A stretch of 64,000 bases of DNA from contig NC_133120.1 of the NCBI RefSeq assembly GCF_033568475.1, positions 83,160,151 to 83,224,150 of the forward strand, read 5' to 3'. The DNA comes from Henckelia pumila (Eukaryota; Streptophyta; Magnoliopsida; Lamiales; Gesneriaceae). The notes below the pieces were generated by a model, which was given only the letters and a program-made list of their open reading frames with translations, was not told the DNA's origin and did not search any database. Within the stretch, counting starts at the first letter, position 1. The number at the start of each line of letters is the position of its first letter. Below are positions 12,144 through 22,549 of this stretch, piece by piece. The position numbers and the translations under genes are program-made.

Positions 12144-13849
12144 TGAAATATCTAGACCTTCTTAAAACTTAAATGCAGAATTTTTTTTTTTTATAATAAC
12201 AATACATATATGCCCATACATATATGTATCATATTTAAAACCAATTACTGCTACACGTAGCAATTAAAATACTAATTCTTAGTAATAACTTAAATAAAAA
12301 TAAATAAATAAATAATTAAAAAGGGTTTCATGCATGAAACAAAAATAATAAAATAATACATGTTTGAAACTCTCATATGGAAAAATAATAAAATAAAAAT
12401 ATGCAACTTGTTTTAAAAACTCAACGTCATAAAAATAAATGTATCTTAAAACATCATCTAAAAACTGCAACGGTCACGGGGCCATTGTTCCGTGAGCTCA
12501 TACATCCTCACCACCGGTAGGAGCTACATAAGTATCATCCGACTCACCTGCACCATATAAGCGTAGTGAGCCTAGGGGCTCAAAATGTCTAAACTTGGAT
12601 ATCAAAGTTTAAACTAATGCATCACATAATCATACTAATACATATACATGATACATGAGCATGCATGGAAACATTTTTCATAACATAAATGCTGAATCAT
12701 AAATCTTAAGCATAAACATCATCTTTCTTCATCATACATAACATAGTTGAGCATGGTATTTTTGAAACAGTCTATGGTCCTATCCGTAAGTGTGACGCTT
12801 ATCTGTGCCGACTGATCAGTCTCATGAACCAACGTACGTGGCGGTGATAAATCACCTCCTATGGTAGTAAACTACCTCATAAATCATATATCATATGGTG
12901 GATAACCACCCTTATGTCACACTACTTCAATTTTCATCAAGAAAATTTTTTTGCTCAACTCATACATAATCATAATCATATCATATAATATTTCATGAAT
13001 GCATGCACTGAAAATTTGTCCGTAATATATATTTAATTGATTTTTTTATAATAAATATACTTATACTTAAAATACAAACTTCATGCATAAAAATAATTAA
13101 ATATATATTTCGGACTTAGTTATTTTTTATGGGTTGGTCCAGACTGCTGGTCACTCACTCTAAGCCCATTAAACTTAAATAAGAGCCCAATTATCATATT
13201 TTAGCCCAAATAACTTAACTAAACTAAACTGGGCCTAAATAAAAATATTTAAGCTCATTAACTTAAATAAACCCAATAAGACACTAGACTGGCCCAAAAA
13301 TCCTCTGACTGACCCAAAAATTCCCATGGGCTCTCAAGCCCATAAAAATCATTGGGCTAACTTAAATAAATTATTTAAAGCTCAAAATAAAATTATTTGG
13401 AAGCCCAAATAATTTTACTTCTAATTAATTGACCCAAAAACCAATTAAAACCTTAAACACTTAAAAATTAAAAATACTCGAGCCCGGCCCACCTAACCCG
13501 GACCCGAACCGACCTGAACTGACCCAAAAATTACCAGACCCGATCCAGGCCCCAAGACCCGACCCGGACCTGCCCAAAACCCTAAACTCGTTTCCCTCTT
13601 GTTCCTTACTCTCGGCTGCGACCAGCTTCTGTTCAGAGGCATCGGCCGCCCTACTCTGGCCACCAAATGGCCGGAGCACCACCACCTACACCTAGAAGAC
13701 TTCAAGAAGTTTCCAGAAAGCTAAAAATCAGCCCAAACGGAGTCCTAACGAAGGAAAACGAACCAAAACAAAATCTGTCTAATTTCTGCTCGCGCGCTGC
13801 GCGCAACGCCGGACTTCCGGCCATTCGGCCGCCCAACTCCGACCATCAC
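12144..13849 (-). repeat. 5' LTR of the chromovirus, first segment
   Basis: Matches 4740-6441 of the 3' LTR. It stops within 'gaccatcac', where a solo LTR has inserted; the LTR continues at 16773. The left edge TGAAATATCTAGACC corresponds to the LTR end at 4740. Confidence 0.88.
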
Positions 13850-16767
13850 TGTAACGCCCGAAAATTCGTCACGTAAATCCGCATGAATAACTAGGAGATT
13901 TAATAATTTAAAAATAATGTGAAAATGTGTTGAATTATTTTTATGAGTTAGTATGTGAATTATGTGATTTATTTGCATGCTTTAAATATTGTTTCGGCAT
14001 TTAAATTTATATGATACGATTTATGAATTTATTTGAGAAAAATTATTTTATGATCGCGTAGGCGGGACAGTGGACGGACGAGATGTTGTTTTCATCCAAA
14101 ATATTTTATGAGATTTTTAGTAGCCTTAAAATATTATTTTAAGGTATTATTTCAAGAAAATTATAGTGTTTTTTTATATATATATATATTTATAGGTCCA
14201 TTTTTACCCAAGATAAGTCATTTTAATGACTTTTATTAAGCTTTAAAAATCTCATTAATTATAATTTCGGGATTTAAGGTTAAATATCAAATTTATATTG
14301 TATTTAAGAGTTTTAAAATTCTATATGTTTAGAGTATATATTTATCTTAATTATCTATTTATTTATTAAACCCAGATTATCTTTTTAAAAAAAAGATTTA
14401 CCCTATCTCACGCTTAAACTCTCTAAGCCGCCTCCCTCATCCTTCTTCCCTATCTCTCATGTTCTATGTCAGAGAACACAACACACACGATTTTTCTTGA
14501 GGTTTTTCGGCAAGGAATTTTCAAGCCGTTCGTCCTGGCGAGCCCGATACGCGTCAATTTCTTCGTTTTGTCCAAATCTTCAACAAGGCACGTCTCGAAT
14601 CCGTTCTTGGCCACCATTTAAATCATATACACTGATTTTTACTATGAATGATTTGTTAATGCATGTGTTTTCAGAATTTAAGGATATTATTCATGATTCA
14701 TACATGTAACCATGTTTTTGATGCATAAGGCTCATGTTGACGAGTTTTCTGACCACGGATTGATCGGGACTGCTGCACCTTTGTTAGGGGGTCGATCTAG
14801 GGTCCCTTGGGGTCAGGTTTGGTGGGTGGAAAGGGTCTGAAGTGGCTTGAATCAGGAATGAAAGCCGCTGGTATAGGGCTGTGCGCGCAGGATGAGCAGT
14901 TTTGGGAGATTGGCTCGTTCTCGGTCCACAGGGCGTGTTTTAGGGTGATTCCAGTTGGGTTAGAACCGCAAGACAAATTGAAAGGTAGAAAAGGTGGTTC
15001 TCCGGCCGGTGGTGTCCGGAGTGGGGCTGCCGAACGGCCGAAAGTCCGGCATCGCGCGCAGCACGCAAGCAAAATTAGGCAGATTTTGTTTTGGTTCGTT
15101 CTCCTTCGTTAGGACTCCGTTTGGGCTGGTTTTTGGCTTTCTGGAAACGTCTTAAAGTCTTCTAGGTGTATGTGGAGTTGCTCAGGCAAGGAGTGGGCGG
15201 AGCCGGCCGGCATCAGGCCATGAAGGTCTGCTGCTCACGACCGAGGGCATGGTAAGGAGGGGCTGTTCGGGTTTTAGGGTTTAGGGCAGTCCGGGTCGGG
15301 TCTTTGGGGTCCGGGTTGGGTTTTTGGGTCATGGGTCAAGTTATTTGGGTCCGGGTCTGGGTTATACTAGTTGGGCTCGGGTATTTTTAATTTTTAAATA
15401 ATTATTAGTTTAAGTGGTTTTTAGGCCAATTAGTTAGATAGAAAATTATTTGGGCCTCCAAATAATTTTATTTTGGGCTTTAAATAATTTATTTAAGTTA
15501 GCCCAATGATTTTTATGGGCTTTGGAGTCCATGAGAATTTTTGGGCCAGTTTGTGAATTTTTGAGCCAGTCTAGGAATTTTTGACTTTAAGTCTATTTGT
15601 CAGCAGCTCGAACAAGTCCATGGAAAATAAAAAGGGTCCGTAAATATATATTTAATTCATGCATGTATTTTATTAGTTATATAAGTATGATTTTTAAGAA
15701 AATAAATTAAATATATATTTACAGGCAAAATTTTCATGAAATAAAAAAATAATGAGAATTTTTAAGTTCATGCATCATGTAAGAATTTTTATGATAAATT
15801 TAATTAAATGCATGTTAAGAAAAATATATTTTATGGAAGTTGAAGTGAAGGTGGAAAGTGATGTGGTTGGAGGCCGGGATACCTGGGCCCGGTGACCTTC
15901 CTAATGATGTATAAGTATGATGAGCTTATGGATCCAGCTGAGAGGGCTGGTGAAGTGGCAGCACAGAGGTGGAAACCACATCGCCGCGTATGTTGGTTTT
16001 TAGATTGATCAATCGCTTAGTATGATGCCACCGACATGGATACGACCTGTTGAGAACTAAGAAATCATGATAAGTTATTTTATGAGATTTATTAAGTATG
16101 ATGATACATGTTTAGCATTATGATAAATAAGTATAATTATTTTATTTCATGTTTATATGTATATAATTTTAAGATCATGCACGTATATTTATATTCACGT
16201 ATTTTATATGATTTGTGCTTGTGTGGTTTCATTTTGTTATATAAGGATAGAACGTGCTGAGCCTCTAGGCTCACTAGATTTAAATGGTGCAGGTGAGTGG
16301 AATGTTAATGAAGTTAATGTGTTCCCAACTGGCGGCGATGGCGTATGAGTATCCAGGCGGCTAGATCCCGTGACCATAGCTATATCACGATATTTATGTT
16401 GAGATATAAAATATGTATTTCCGCACATGTTTTATTATTTTGGATTGTTAGTATATGCATGGATTTTAGATTTAAGTATTTATTTTCTAAGTTTTCATGG
16501 ATTTTTGTGAAAGAGATATTATTTAGGAATTTTATTATGGAAATTTTTATAAATGATTATTTAGTAATTAATGTTAGGTATTTAGTTGCATGCTTGTACT
16601 TTTATTATTATTTATGTTTATCGTGTAGATGTATATTAAATTAAGAAAAATTATTTTTAAGTATGATGTATATATATATGTATTGCATATATATTTTTAT
16701 ATTCATTATTTTATAGTTAGAGAGTTTTTTTTTAAAAAAATTCCAGTAAGAGTTCTAGGATGTTTCA
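13850..16767 (+). mobile_element. Solo LTR of a related chromovirus, TSD ATCAC
   Basis: 2918 bases, starting TGTAACGCCCG and ending GGATGTTTCA, in plus orientation. ATCAC precedes it at 13845-13849 and follows at 16768-16772. The interrupted host LTR reads straight across when the insert and one TSD copy are removed (compare 6432-6450). It shares ends and internal phrases such as GTGGACGGACGAGAT with the surrounding LTR, so it is a diverged relative in the opposite orientation. No interior sequence. Confidence 0.92.
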
Positions 16768-17891
16768 ATCACTAGCTAGAGAATTACCTGAGATAATTTC
16801 CTCTATGTCTTGGGGTTCTAACCCAATTGGAAGCACCCTCAAACCCGTCCTATACAGTGCACACGAACCATTCTCCCAAAACCGCTCAAACTGTGACCTT
16901 CTATGCAACCAGAAGATATTGTTTCGGTTCAGACCAACCTTGGCTCAAACCACTCGAACCACTCGACCCTAAGGCACCCTAGGACACCCCTTGACCGAGC
17001 CCCAGCCTCTGGACCATACCATGCTTGGCAAAAACGTGAGTCATGTCCAATCAAGCAAGAACATGCATCAATACAAGGCATACATGCATAAACTCGAAAT
17101 TTCCATGAAAAATCTGAAATAAAACACATCATGCAAGAGTAATAGCTTATATGATGGCCAAATAAAAGTTTTAGACATGCCTTTTAATCTTTGAATGGAG
17201 ATTGATGCGTTTACGAGACTCCGGGACGACGAACGGACCAAAAATCTACGAAGATCAAGCTTGGTCGGCTATGGCGATTGTGAAATCTGAAGAAAACGTG
17301 AAGAAGAGAATGGAGAGAAGGATGGAGTCGGCTGATTGAGTTTAGGGTAGGGTAGGCTTTAGTTTTTTAAATTTTGATAATTAGGATTAATTTAGGATAA
17401 TAACTAATATAAATTAACGAGGTAGATAATATAACATAAATATAAGATTTTAAACTTTTAAAAATACCTACTAATCTGATATATAATAATAAATCCCGAA
17501 ATATAATATTAAAGGATTTTTAAAGATCAATAAAAGTTAATAAAATGACTTATTTTGGTCAAAAATCAATTATTAAATAAATATATAAGTAAATACTAAA
17601 ATTTTCTTGACAAAATACCTTAAAATATTATTTTAAGGCTCATAAAACTCATAAAATATTTTTGGCTAAGAATTTTGGTATCTCGTCCGTCCGCGGTCCC
17701 GTCTACGCGATCAAAATATTAAATTCCTTAAAAATCTAGAATTTTCATAATTATGGGTTAAATGCTAAAATAAATTAAAACATGCATATAAATCACATAA
17801 TATCACATAAATATATTTAACCCTTAATTAAAAAATTAATTTCTTCTAATTATGCATGCGGATTTACGTTTTAAAATTTTCGGGCATTACA
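16768..17891 (-). repeat. 5' LTR of the chromovirus, second segment
   Basis: Begins with the second TSD copy ATCAC and continues the LTR interrupted at 13849. It ends GGGCATTACA at 17891, next to host TSD ATTAC (17892-17896). It matches 6442-7559 of the 3' LTR. Confidence 0.88.
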
Positions 17892-18054
17892 ATTACAGTT
17901 TGGATTTTCTTTTCTCTCAAATATGGTCATTGGGAATTGGGATTAAGAAAGTAAGAAAGAGTGCATAGCTCGTTTCCCAAAATGTTAGAATAATTGTAGC
18001 ACATGAAGATGCGTACAGGAATTGAGAACCAATTGGGAGTTAGATTATAAGTAT

Positions 18055-18415
18055 AAGTTAATTTAATCGAGTTGAATAATGTTTAAATTTTAATTTGAAT
18101 TCGGCTCCATATATATATATTCAAGTTCGAGCTGATTTGAGTTCGATAATTTCAAATATTTTGGCTCAAGCTCGGCTCAAAATGAAGTTCGAGTTCTGCT
18201 CGAAATATTCAAACATATTCGTAAACTTTTGCTCGGATACTATTGTTCGAAAAGCTCGAAATGTTCAAAAAAGTTCGAAATGTATATATATTTATTATAT
18301 ACATGTTCGAACATGTTTGAATTTAGTTCGAGTTCGATAAGTTCGAATACAAATCAAATATTTATCAAATATGCTCGAAAAATTCATGAATGTTCGATTC
18401 GATTGCATTCCTAAC
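18055..18415. repeat. Degenerate TTCGA/CTCGA-rich repeat
   Basis: About 20 copies of TTCGA or CTCGA occur within 360 bases, mixed with their reverse complements, ending in GATTCGATTGCATTCC. Similar TTCGAG-rich stretches are scattered in many plant genomes. I cannot assign a transposon class. Confidence 0.5.
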
Positions 18416-18907
18416 TAAGTTAGATTCCAAATTATTAATATGAAGTCTATATATTTTAAATCCTTCCAACTAATACAACTTAATATTATCATTTGAGGTA
18501 GAAAAAAATCTTTTATAATATTTTTTAAAACATTGTATGGAGTGGATGTAAATGGGATGTATTTTGGTGGAACCCAAAAGTATAAGTACCTCGGAATCTA
18601 CGGAGCTTATAAGAATTTACATGTTTTTTCCACGACAAGGCCATATTCGGGCCTGGGAAAATGTTACCGTTGGAATCGGGCACGTGGCATCCACATGTCA
18701 TCTTCTATCCTTTCTTTGGATTCCCTTTTCTCCCACCTTCTTCCACACTGACGCACTATTCCTTTGTTTCTTTCCTTTTTACATTCTTGAGTTTCCGAAA
18801 GATCTCCGTCTTTATTGCTTCTTTGATTCAATTCTCTCCTTGTTATTATTCTCTAATCTTCTCTGCTTCTTCGACTAATTTACTAGGGAGGCCGAGGATT
18901 TTTTTTG

Positions 18908-18922
18908 ATGGGGTTGTCCTGA
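18908..18922 (+). other. Four-codon upstream ORF before the receptor kinase start
   Basis: ATG GGG TTG TCC TGA lies in the leader, ending 9 bases before the main ATG at 18932. Its start context is weak at -3 (T) but has G at +4. The main start has G at -3. Whether transcripts include it depends on the unmapped start site, though any leader longer than 25 bases would. Confidence 0.45.
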
Positions 18923-18931
18923 AATCCAGCC

Positions 18932-21103
18932 ATGTCGCTTCTCTCGTGTAGGTTTTGTTCCATTGTTGCCAAGATTTTGCTTTTGTCGCTGTTTCTAGCC
19001 GGGAATTCGTTCTCCGACACGGTATTCGACTTCGGTACGCTGACTCTGACCAGCTTGAAGTTCCTCGGAGACGCGCATTTGAGCAATGGGAGCGTGAGGC
19101 TCACTCGAGATCTCACCGTTCCCAACTCCGGCGCGGGGAAAGTGTTGTACGCCAAGCCCGTCAAATTCCGTCGTCCCGGAACTCAGAACCCGGCGAGCTT
19201 TTCCTCTTTCTTTTCTTTCTCCGTTACAAATCTGAACCCGTCATCCATCGGCGGTGGCTTGGCTTTCGTCATTTCGCCTGACGATCAGTACGTGGGGGAT
19301 TCCGGCGGGTATCTCGGTGTCACGGACCGGAAGAACACCCTGAACGGCGTCGTGGCGGTGGAATTCGACACCCTGATGGATATTCAATTCAAGGACATCA
19401 ACGGGAATCACGTGGGTCTGGATTTGAACTCTATGATTTCGACACAGGCTAGTGATTTGGAATTAATCGGCGTCGATCTCAAGAGCGGCGATCTGGTCAA
19501 CTCGTGGGTCGAGTATTCCGGGACAACCAGGACGATCAATGTGTACGTATCGTATTCAAACATGAAGCCTAAAGAACCGATCATATCCACCATTTTTGAT
19601 CTAAACGAGTACATACTTAATGATTTCATGTTCGTTGGGTTTTCTGGGTCGACCCAGGGGAGCACAGAGATCCACTGCATTGAGTGGTGGAGTTTCAGTT
19701 CTTTTTTCGACGACGATACAGGTTACAACTCGGTGTTTCCGACTGGGAGATCGCCCCCGCCGCCGGCTAATTTAATGAACCCAACGGCTGACACGGTCAA
19801 ACCGCCGCCACCTTCTTTGGCGCCTGTGGAATCAGACCATAATGACACGACAGCGATACAAGAAAAGGAAAATAATAATGGGAAATGCCACAACCAGCTA
19901 TGTAAGGACGGGCCAGGGGCAGTCGTCGGAGTTGTCACCGCCGGGGCATTCTTCCTGGTATTTTGTGCCGCAGCATCGATATGGGTTTATTCCAAGAAAA
20001 CCAAGGGTGTCAAAACACCCGAGACATTGGCTTCGGATGTGATCAAAATGCCGAGGGAATTTAGCTACAAGGAGCTAAAACTTGCTACCAAAGGGTTCGA
20101 TTCTAATAAGGTCATCGGACATGGTGCATTTGGGACGGTTTACAGAGGTATATTGCCTGCCACGGGTGACATTGTGGCGGTCAAGAGATGTAGCCACGCC
20201 GGACAGGGGAAGGCCGAGTTTTTATCCGAGTTGTCGATCATTGGCACGCTTAGGCATAGAAATCTTGTTAGGCTTCAAGGTTGGTGCCACGAGAAGGGTG
20301 AAATTTTGTTGGTTTATGACTTGATGGCCAATGGTAGTCTGGACAAGGCATTGTTTGAGTCGAGAATGGTTTTACCTTGGCCTTATAGGCATAAGATTTT
20401 ACTCGGTGTGGCTTCGGCTTTGGCCTATTTGCACCAAGAATGTGAGAATCAGGTGATTCATAGGGATATCAAGGCCAGCAACATCATGTTGGATGAAGGG
20501 TTCAATGCAAGATTAGGAGACTTTGGGTTGGCTAGGCAGATTGAGCATGACAAGTCTCCGGATGCAACCGTGGCTGCCGGCACAATGGGATACTTGGCTC
20601 CCGAGTACTTGTTAACTGGCAGAGCAACCGAGAAAACCGACGTTTTTAGCTATGGGGCGGTCGTCCTGGAGGTGGCAAGTGGGCGGAGGCCTATTGAGAA
20701 AGAGGTTATAGGGGTAGGGAAAGTTGGGGTGAGCAGTAATCTGGTGGAATGGGTGTGGAGTTTGCACAGAGAAGGAAGGTTGATGGTGGCATTAGATCCA
20801 AGGCTTGGGAACGAGTACAACGAGGAGGAGATGGGACGAGTGCTAATGATCGGGCTCGCTTGTTCGCACCCGGACCCGATGGCTCGACCAACAATGAGGG
20901 TTGTGGTTCAAATGCTGGTGGGTGAAGCTGAGGTCCCAATTGTACCAAGAACTAAGCCAACTTTGAGTTTTAGCACATCCCACCTTTTGATGACCTTGCA
21001 AGATAGCGTGACTGATTTGAATGAGATAATCACCATTTCCACGTCCTCATCTGAGTCTAGTTTCACCGGCGGTGGAAGCAGTCACGGGCTCGACTTGTTG
21101 TGA
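18932..21103 (+). CDS. LECRK-VIII: L-type lectin-domain receptor kinase, LecRK-VIII type
   Basis: Plasma-membrane receptor-like Ser/Thr kinase of 723 residues in one exon, as is usual for this family. Residues 1-28 are a signal peptide. 29-258 form the legume-lectin domain, with GGGLAFVISPD (107-117), VAVEFDT (141-147) and HVGLDLNS. A proline-rich stalk (about 271-300) leads to the transmembrane helix at 328-353, followed by basic KKTKGVK. The kinase domain spans about 394-663: glycine loop GHGAFGTV (396-403), K418 in VAVKR, E433 in the C helix, HRD at 510-512, DFG at 530-532 and APE at 556-558. All catalytic residues are present, so it should be active. The RD kinase signature and the C-terminal Ser-rich tail fit clade VIII (Arabidopsis LecRK-VIII.1/VIII.2, from memory). 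The ATG was chosen because it begins the signal peptide. No lesions seen. The ligand is unknown; legume-lectin folds in LecRKs often lack sugar-binding residues. Confidence 0.95.
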   Translation: MSLLSCRFCSIVAKILLLSLFLAGNSFSDTVFDFGTLTLTSLKFLGDAHLSNGSVRLTRDLTVPNSGAGKVLYAKPVKFRRPGTQNPASFSSFFSFSVTNLNPSSIGGGLAFVISPDDQYVGDSGGYLGVTDRKNTLNGVVAVEFDTLMDIQFKDINGNHVGLDLNSMISTQASDLELIGVDLKSGDLVNSWVEYSGTTRTINVYVSYSNMKPKEPIISTIFDLNEYILNDFMFVGFSGSTQGSTEIHCIEWWSFSSFFDDDTGYNSVFPTGRSPPPPANLMNPTADTVKPPPPSLAPVESDHNDTTAIQEKENNNGKCHNQLCKDGPGAVVGVVTAGAFFLVFCAAASIWVYSKKTKGVKTPETLASDVIKMPREFSYKELKLATKGFDSNKVIGHGAFGTVYRGILPATGDIVAVKRCSHAGQGKAEFLSELSIIGTLRHRNLVRLQGWCHEKGEILLVYDLMANGSLDKALFESRMVLPWPYRHKILLGVASALAYLHQECENQVIHRDIKASNIMLDEGFNARLGDFGLARQIEHDKSPDATVAAGTMGYLAPEYLLTGRATEKTDVFSYGAVVLEVASGRRPIEKEVIGVGKVGVSSNLVEWVWSLHREGRLMVALDPRLGNEYNEEEMGRVLMIGLACSHPDPMARPTMRVVVQMLVGEAEVPIVPRTKPTLSFSTSHLLMTLQDSVTDLNEIITISTSSSESSFTGGGSSHGLDLL

Positions 21104-21928
21104 ACCTTGATAAACTCCGTGTTATGTAGATTGGATTCGATTTCGGCTACGTCTATTCATTAACTTATATACATTTATTAACTAAAACTATATGTATCTA
21201 ACATTGTTGACTTCATTTTTAGCCTAATGTACTATGTTATGATATTTGAAGGTTCGAGTGTTCCATCTTGTCCAGCTATTAGGCCACGAAAGAAGAAACT
21301 AAGTGAAATAAATGGAAGTGAATTTCTTGCATAGGGTTTGATTTTTTTTGGGGTTTGTAGGTTGGTTGATGGTTGCTTTCACAAATCAAAACACTACTTT
21401 TGACAAAAGCGAACAAAAAAGCTTTTTAGTTATTGTAAAGTGCAAGTGATATGATTGAGAGAAGAAAGGTATAATAATATCTTTGTGAAGAATTTCTTGC
21501 ACCAATTATTTGATCAATTAAATAATAGAAAGGACCACTGATTTTTAACCCGACCTCAGTTGTTTGAACTGTTCTTCGTGCCTTACGGCATATATTCTGT
21601 CTGGAATATTTATTTATATTGGGCTGTGCTATAGTCTTGAAAAAAATTAACTTTTTTTTTTCTTTAAAATACAAGTACAAATTTGATTTAGATTACAAAA
21701 TAAATGTCCACATTACAGATGTTCAATTTTTTTAGAATACAAAAACAATCTTAATTTAAATTCTACAGATAATAAGTAATCGTTCGTATTACATACAAGA
21801 CTTTTTTTTAAGAGTATTAGTATAATTATAATCTAGATTACAAAGATATATAGTAATAATTACCCGCACTACAAACGAGATTTAATCAACGTGAACTCGA
21901 GACTTATTTATTTTGCACAATAAATAAA
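21104..21928. other. Receptor kinase 3' flank, no gene seen
   Basis: Contains the likely 3' UTR (first 150-250 bases) and then AT-rich spacer. Short open frames on the minus strand (21426-21680) have no recognisable content. Confidence 0.6.
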
Positions 21929-21933
21929 GCTTC

Positions 21934-22509
21934 TGTTATCCCGAGAAAATATTTCAACCCGAGCCCGTTTATAATGGGTCTGCTAGATATGACCAGGACT
22001 GGTATTTATGGGCCGACCAGGGCTGGGCCTAGTATGCCGTACGCATCTTTTTTATAATTCGAGTGAAACTCTGATACATGTGAGATAAGTATGGATTTCT
22101 CAAATATTCATAAGATAGAGATAAACTTAAGAAGGGTCCAATGGATGAAGAGTCCTAGTCCAGGATATGTTATAATTCTACTAGGTAACTTATTCTATTT
22201 TCTCCTATAAATACAGGTATTGTTATGGTTTTATTTATTATTCATTACTTACTCTTCATTATTCATCACACATTACTCTCACTTTTACATTCACGCACTC
22301 ATATCTCTCAGTTTTCGCATTAATCATACCCTCTGCCTTCAAGACACTGACTTAGGCATCGGAGGGGTCACGCCGAAAACACCTTCGGCGTCCCTTTGAC
22401 CTAGCTGTTGCTTGTGCAGTTTCGCCACACCCGACCCGACCTACTTTCTAAAGGATTTGGAGGATCCATTCTACCAGACCGAACCCGAGGTAAAATTCCG
22501 ACATCATCA
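21934..22509 (+). repeat. 5' LTR of the Tat element
   Basis: 576 bases, starting TGTTATCCCGAGAAAA and ending CATCATCA. A TATA box, TATAAATA, lies at 22206-22213, placing U3 before it. It pairs with 34703-35280. Confidence 0.92.
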
Positions 22510-22511
22510 AT

Positions 22512-22526
22512 TGGCGCCGTCTGTGG
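22512..22526 (+). other. Primer-binding site of the Tat element
   Basis: TGGCGCCGTCTGTGG starts two bases after the 5' LTR. The first nine bases fit the acceptor end of tRNA-Asp or a similar tRNA; the rest match less well, so the primer tRNA is uncertain. Confidence 0.6.
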
Positions 22527-22549
22527 AAATTTGAAGAAAAAGAGTTTCG

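Larger units (their letters stand above)
4681..17891 (-). mobile_element. Ty3/gypsy chromovirus (Tekay/Del-like), degenerate, with nested solo LTRs
   Basis: Minus-strand element flanked by TSD ATTAC (4676-4680, repeated at 4735-4739, and 17892-17896). The 3' LTR lies at the left (4740-7559). The 5' LTR lies at the right (12144-17891) and is interrupted by another solo LTR. The LTR is about 2.82 kb, beginning TGTAACACCC and ending TGTTTCA on the minus strand. A polypurine tract (minus-strand GAGGGGGAGAA, about 7561-7572) sits beside the 3' LTR. A primer-binding site similar to the initiator-tRNA(Met) complement sits beside the 5' LTR. The only coding remnant is the integrase/chromodomain tail at 7605-8600; gag, protease, RT and RNase H are absent. 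The long LTRs plus a chromodomain suggest the Tekay/Del lineage; the lineage name is inferred, the boundaries are seen. Confidence 0.88.
17897..18931 (+). promoter_or_regulatory. Upstream region and leader of the receptor kinase gene
   Basis: 18055-18415 is a TTCGA-rich degenerate repeat (listed separately). A G-box core CACGTG lies at 18681-18686 within GGGCACGTGGCATCCACATG. From about 18700 to 18865 the strand is strongly pyrimidine-rich, as in many plant 5' leaders. I see no convincing TATA box. A four-codon uORF lies at 18908-18922. No other gene is supported; open frames at 18533-18951 run through the leader and lack family features. Confidence 0.5.

Noticed and set aside
18533..18951. 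Plus-strand ORFs of 72-108 codons before the receptor kinase
   Set aside because: They run through the pyrimidine-rich leader and overlap the true start; the long F/L/S runs reflect CT-rich DNA.
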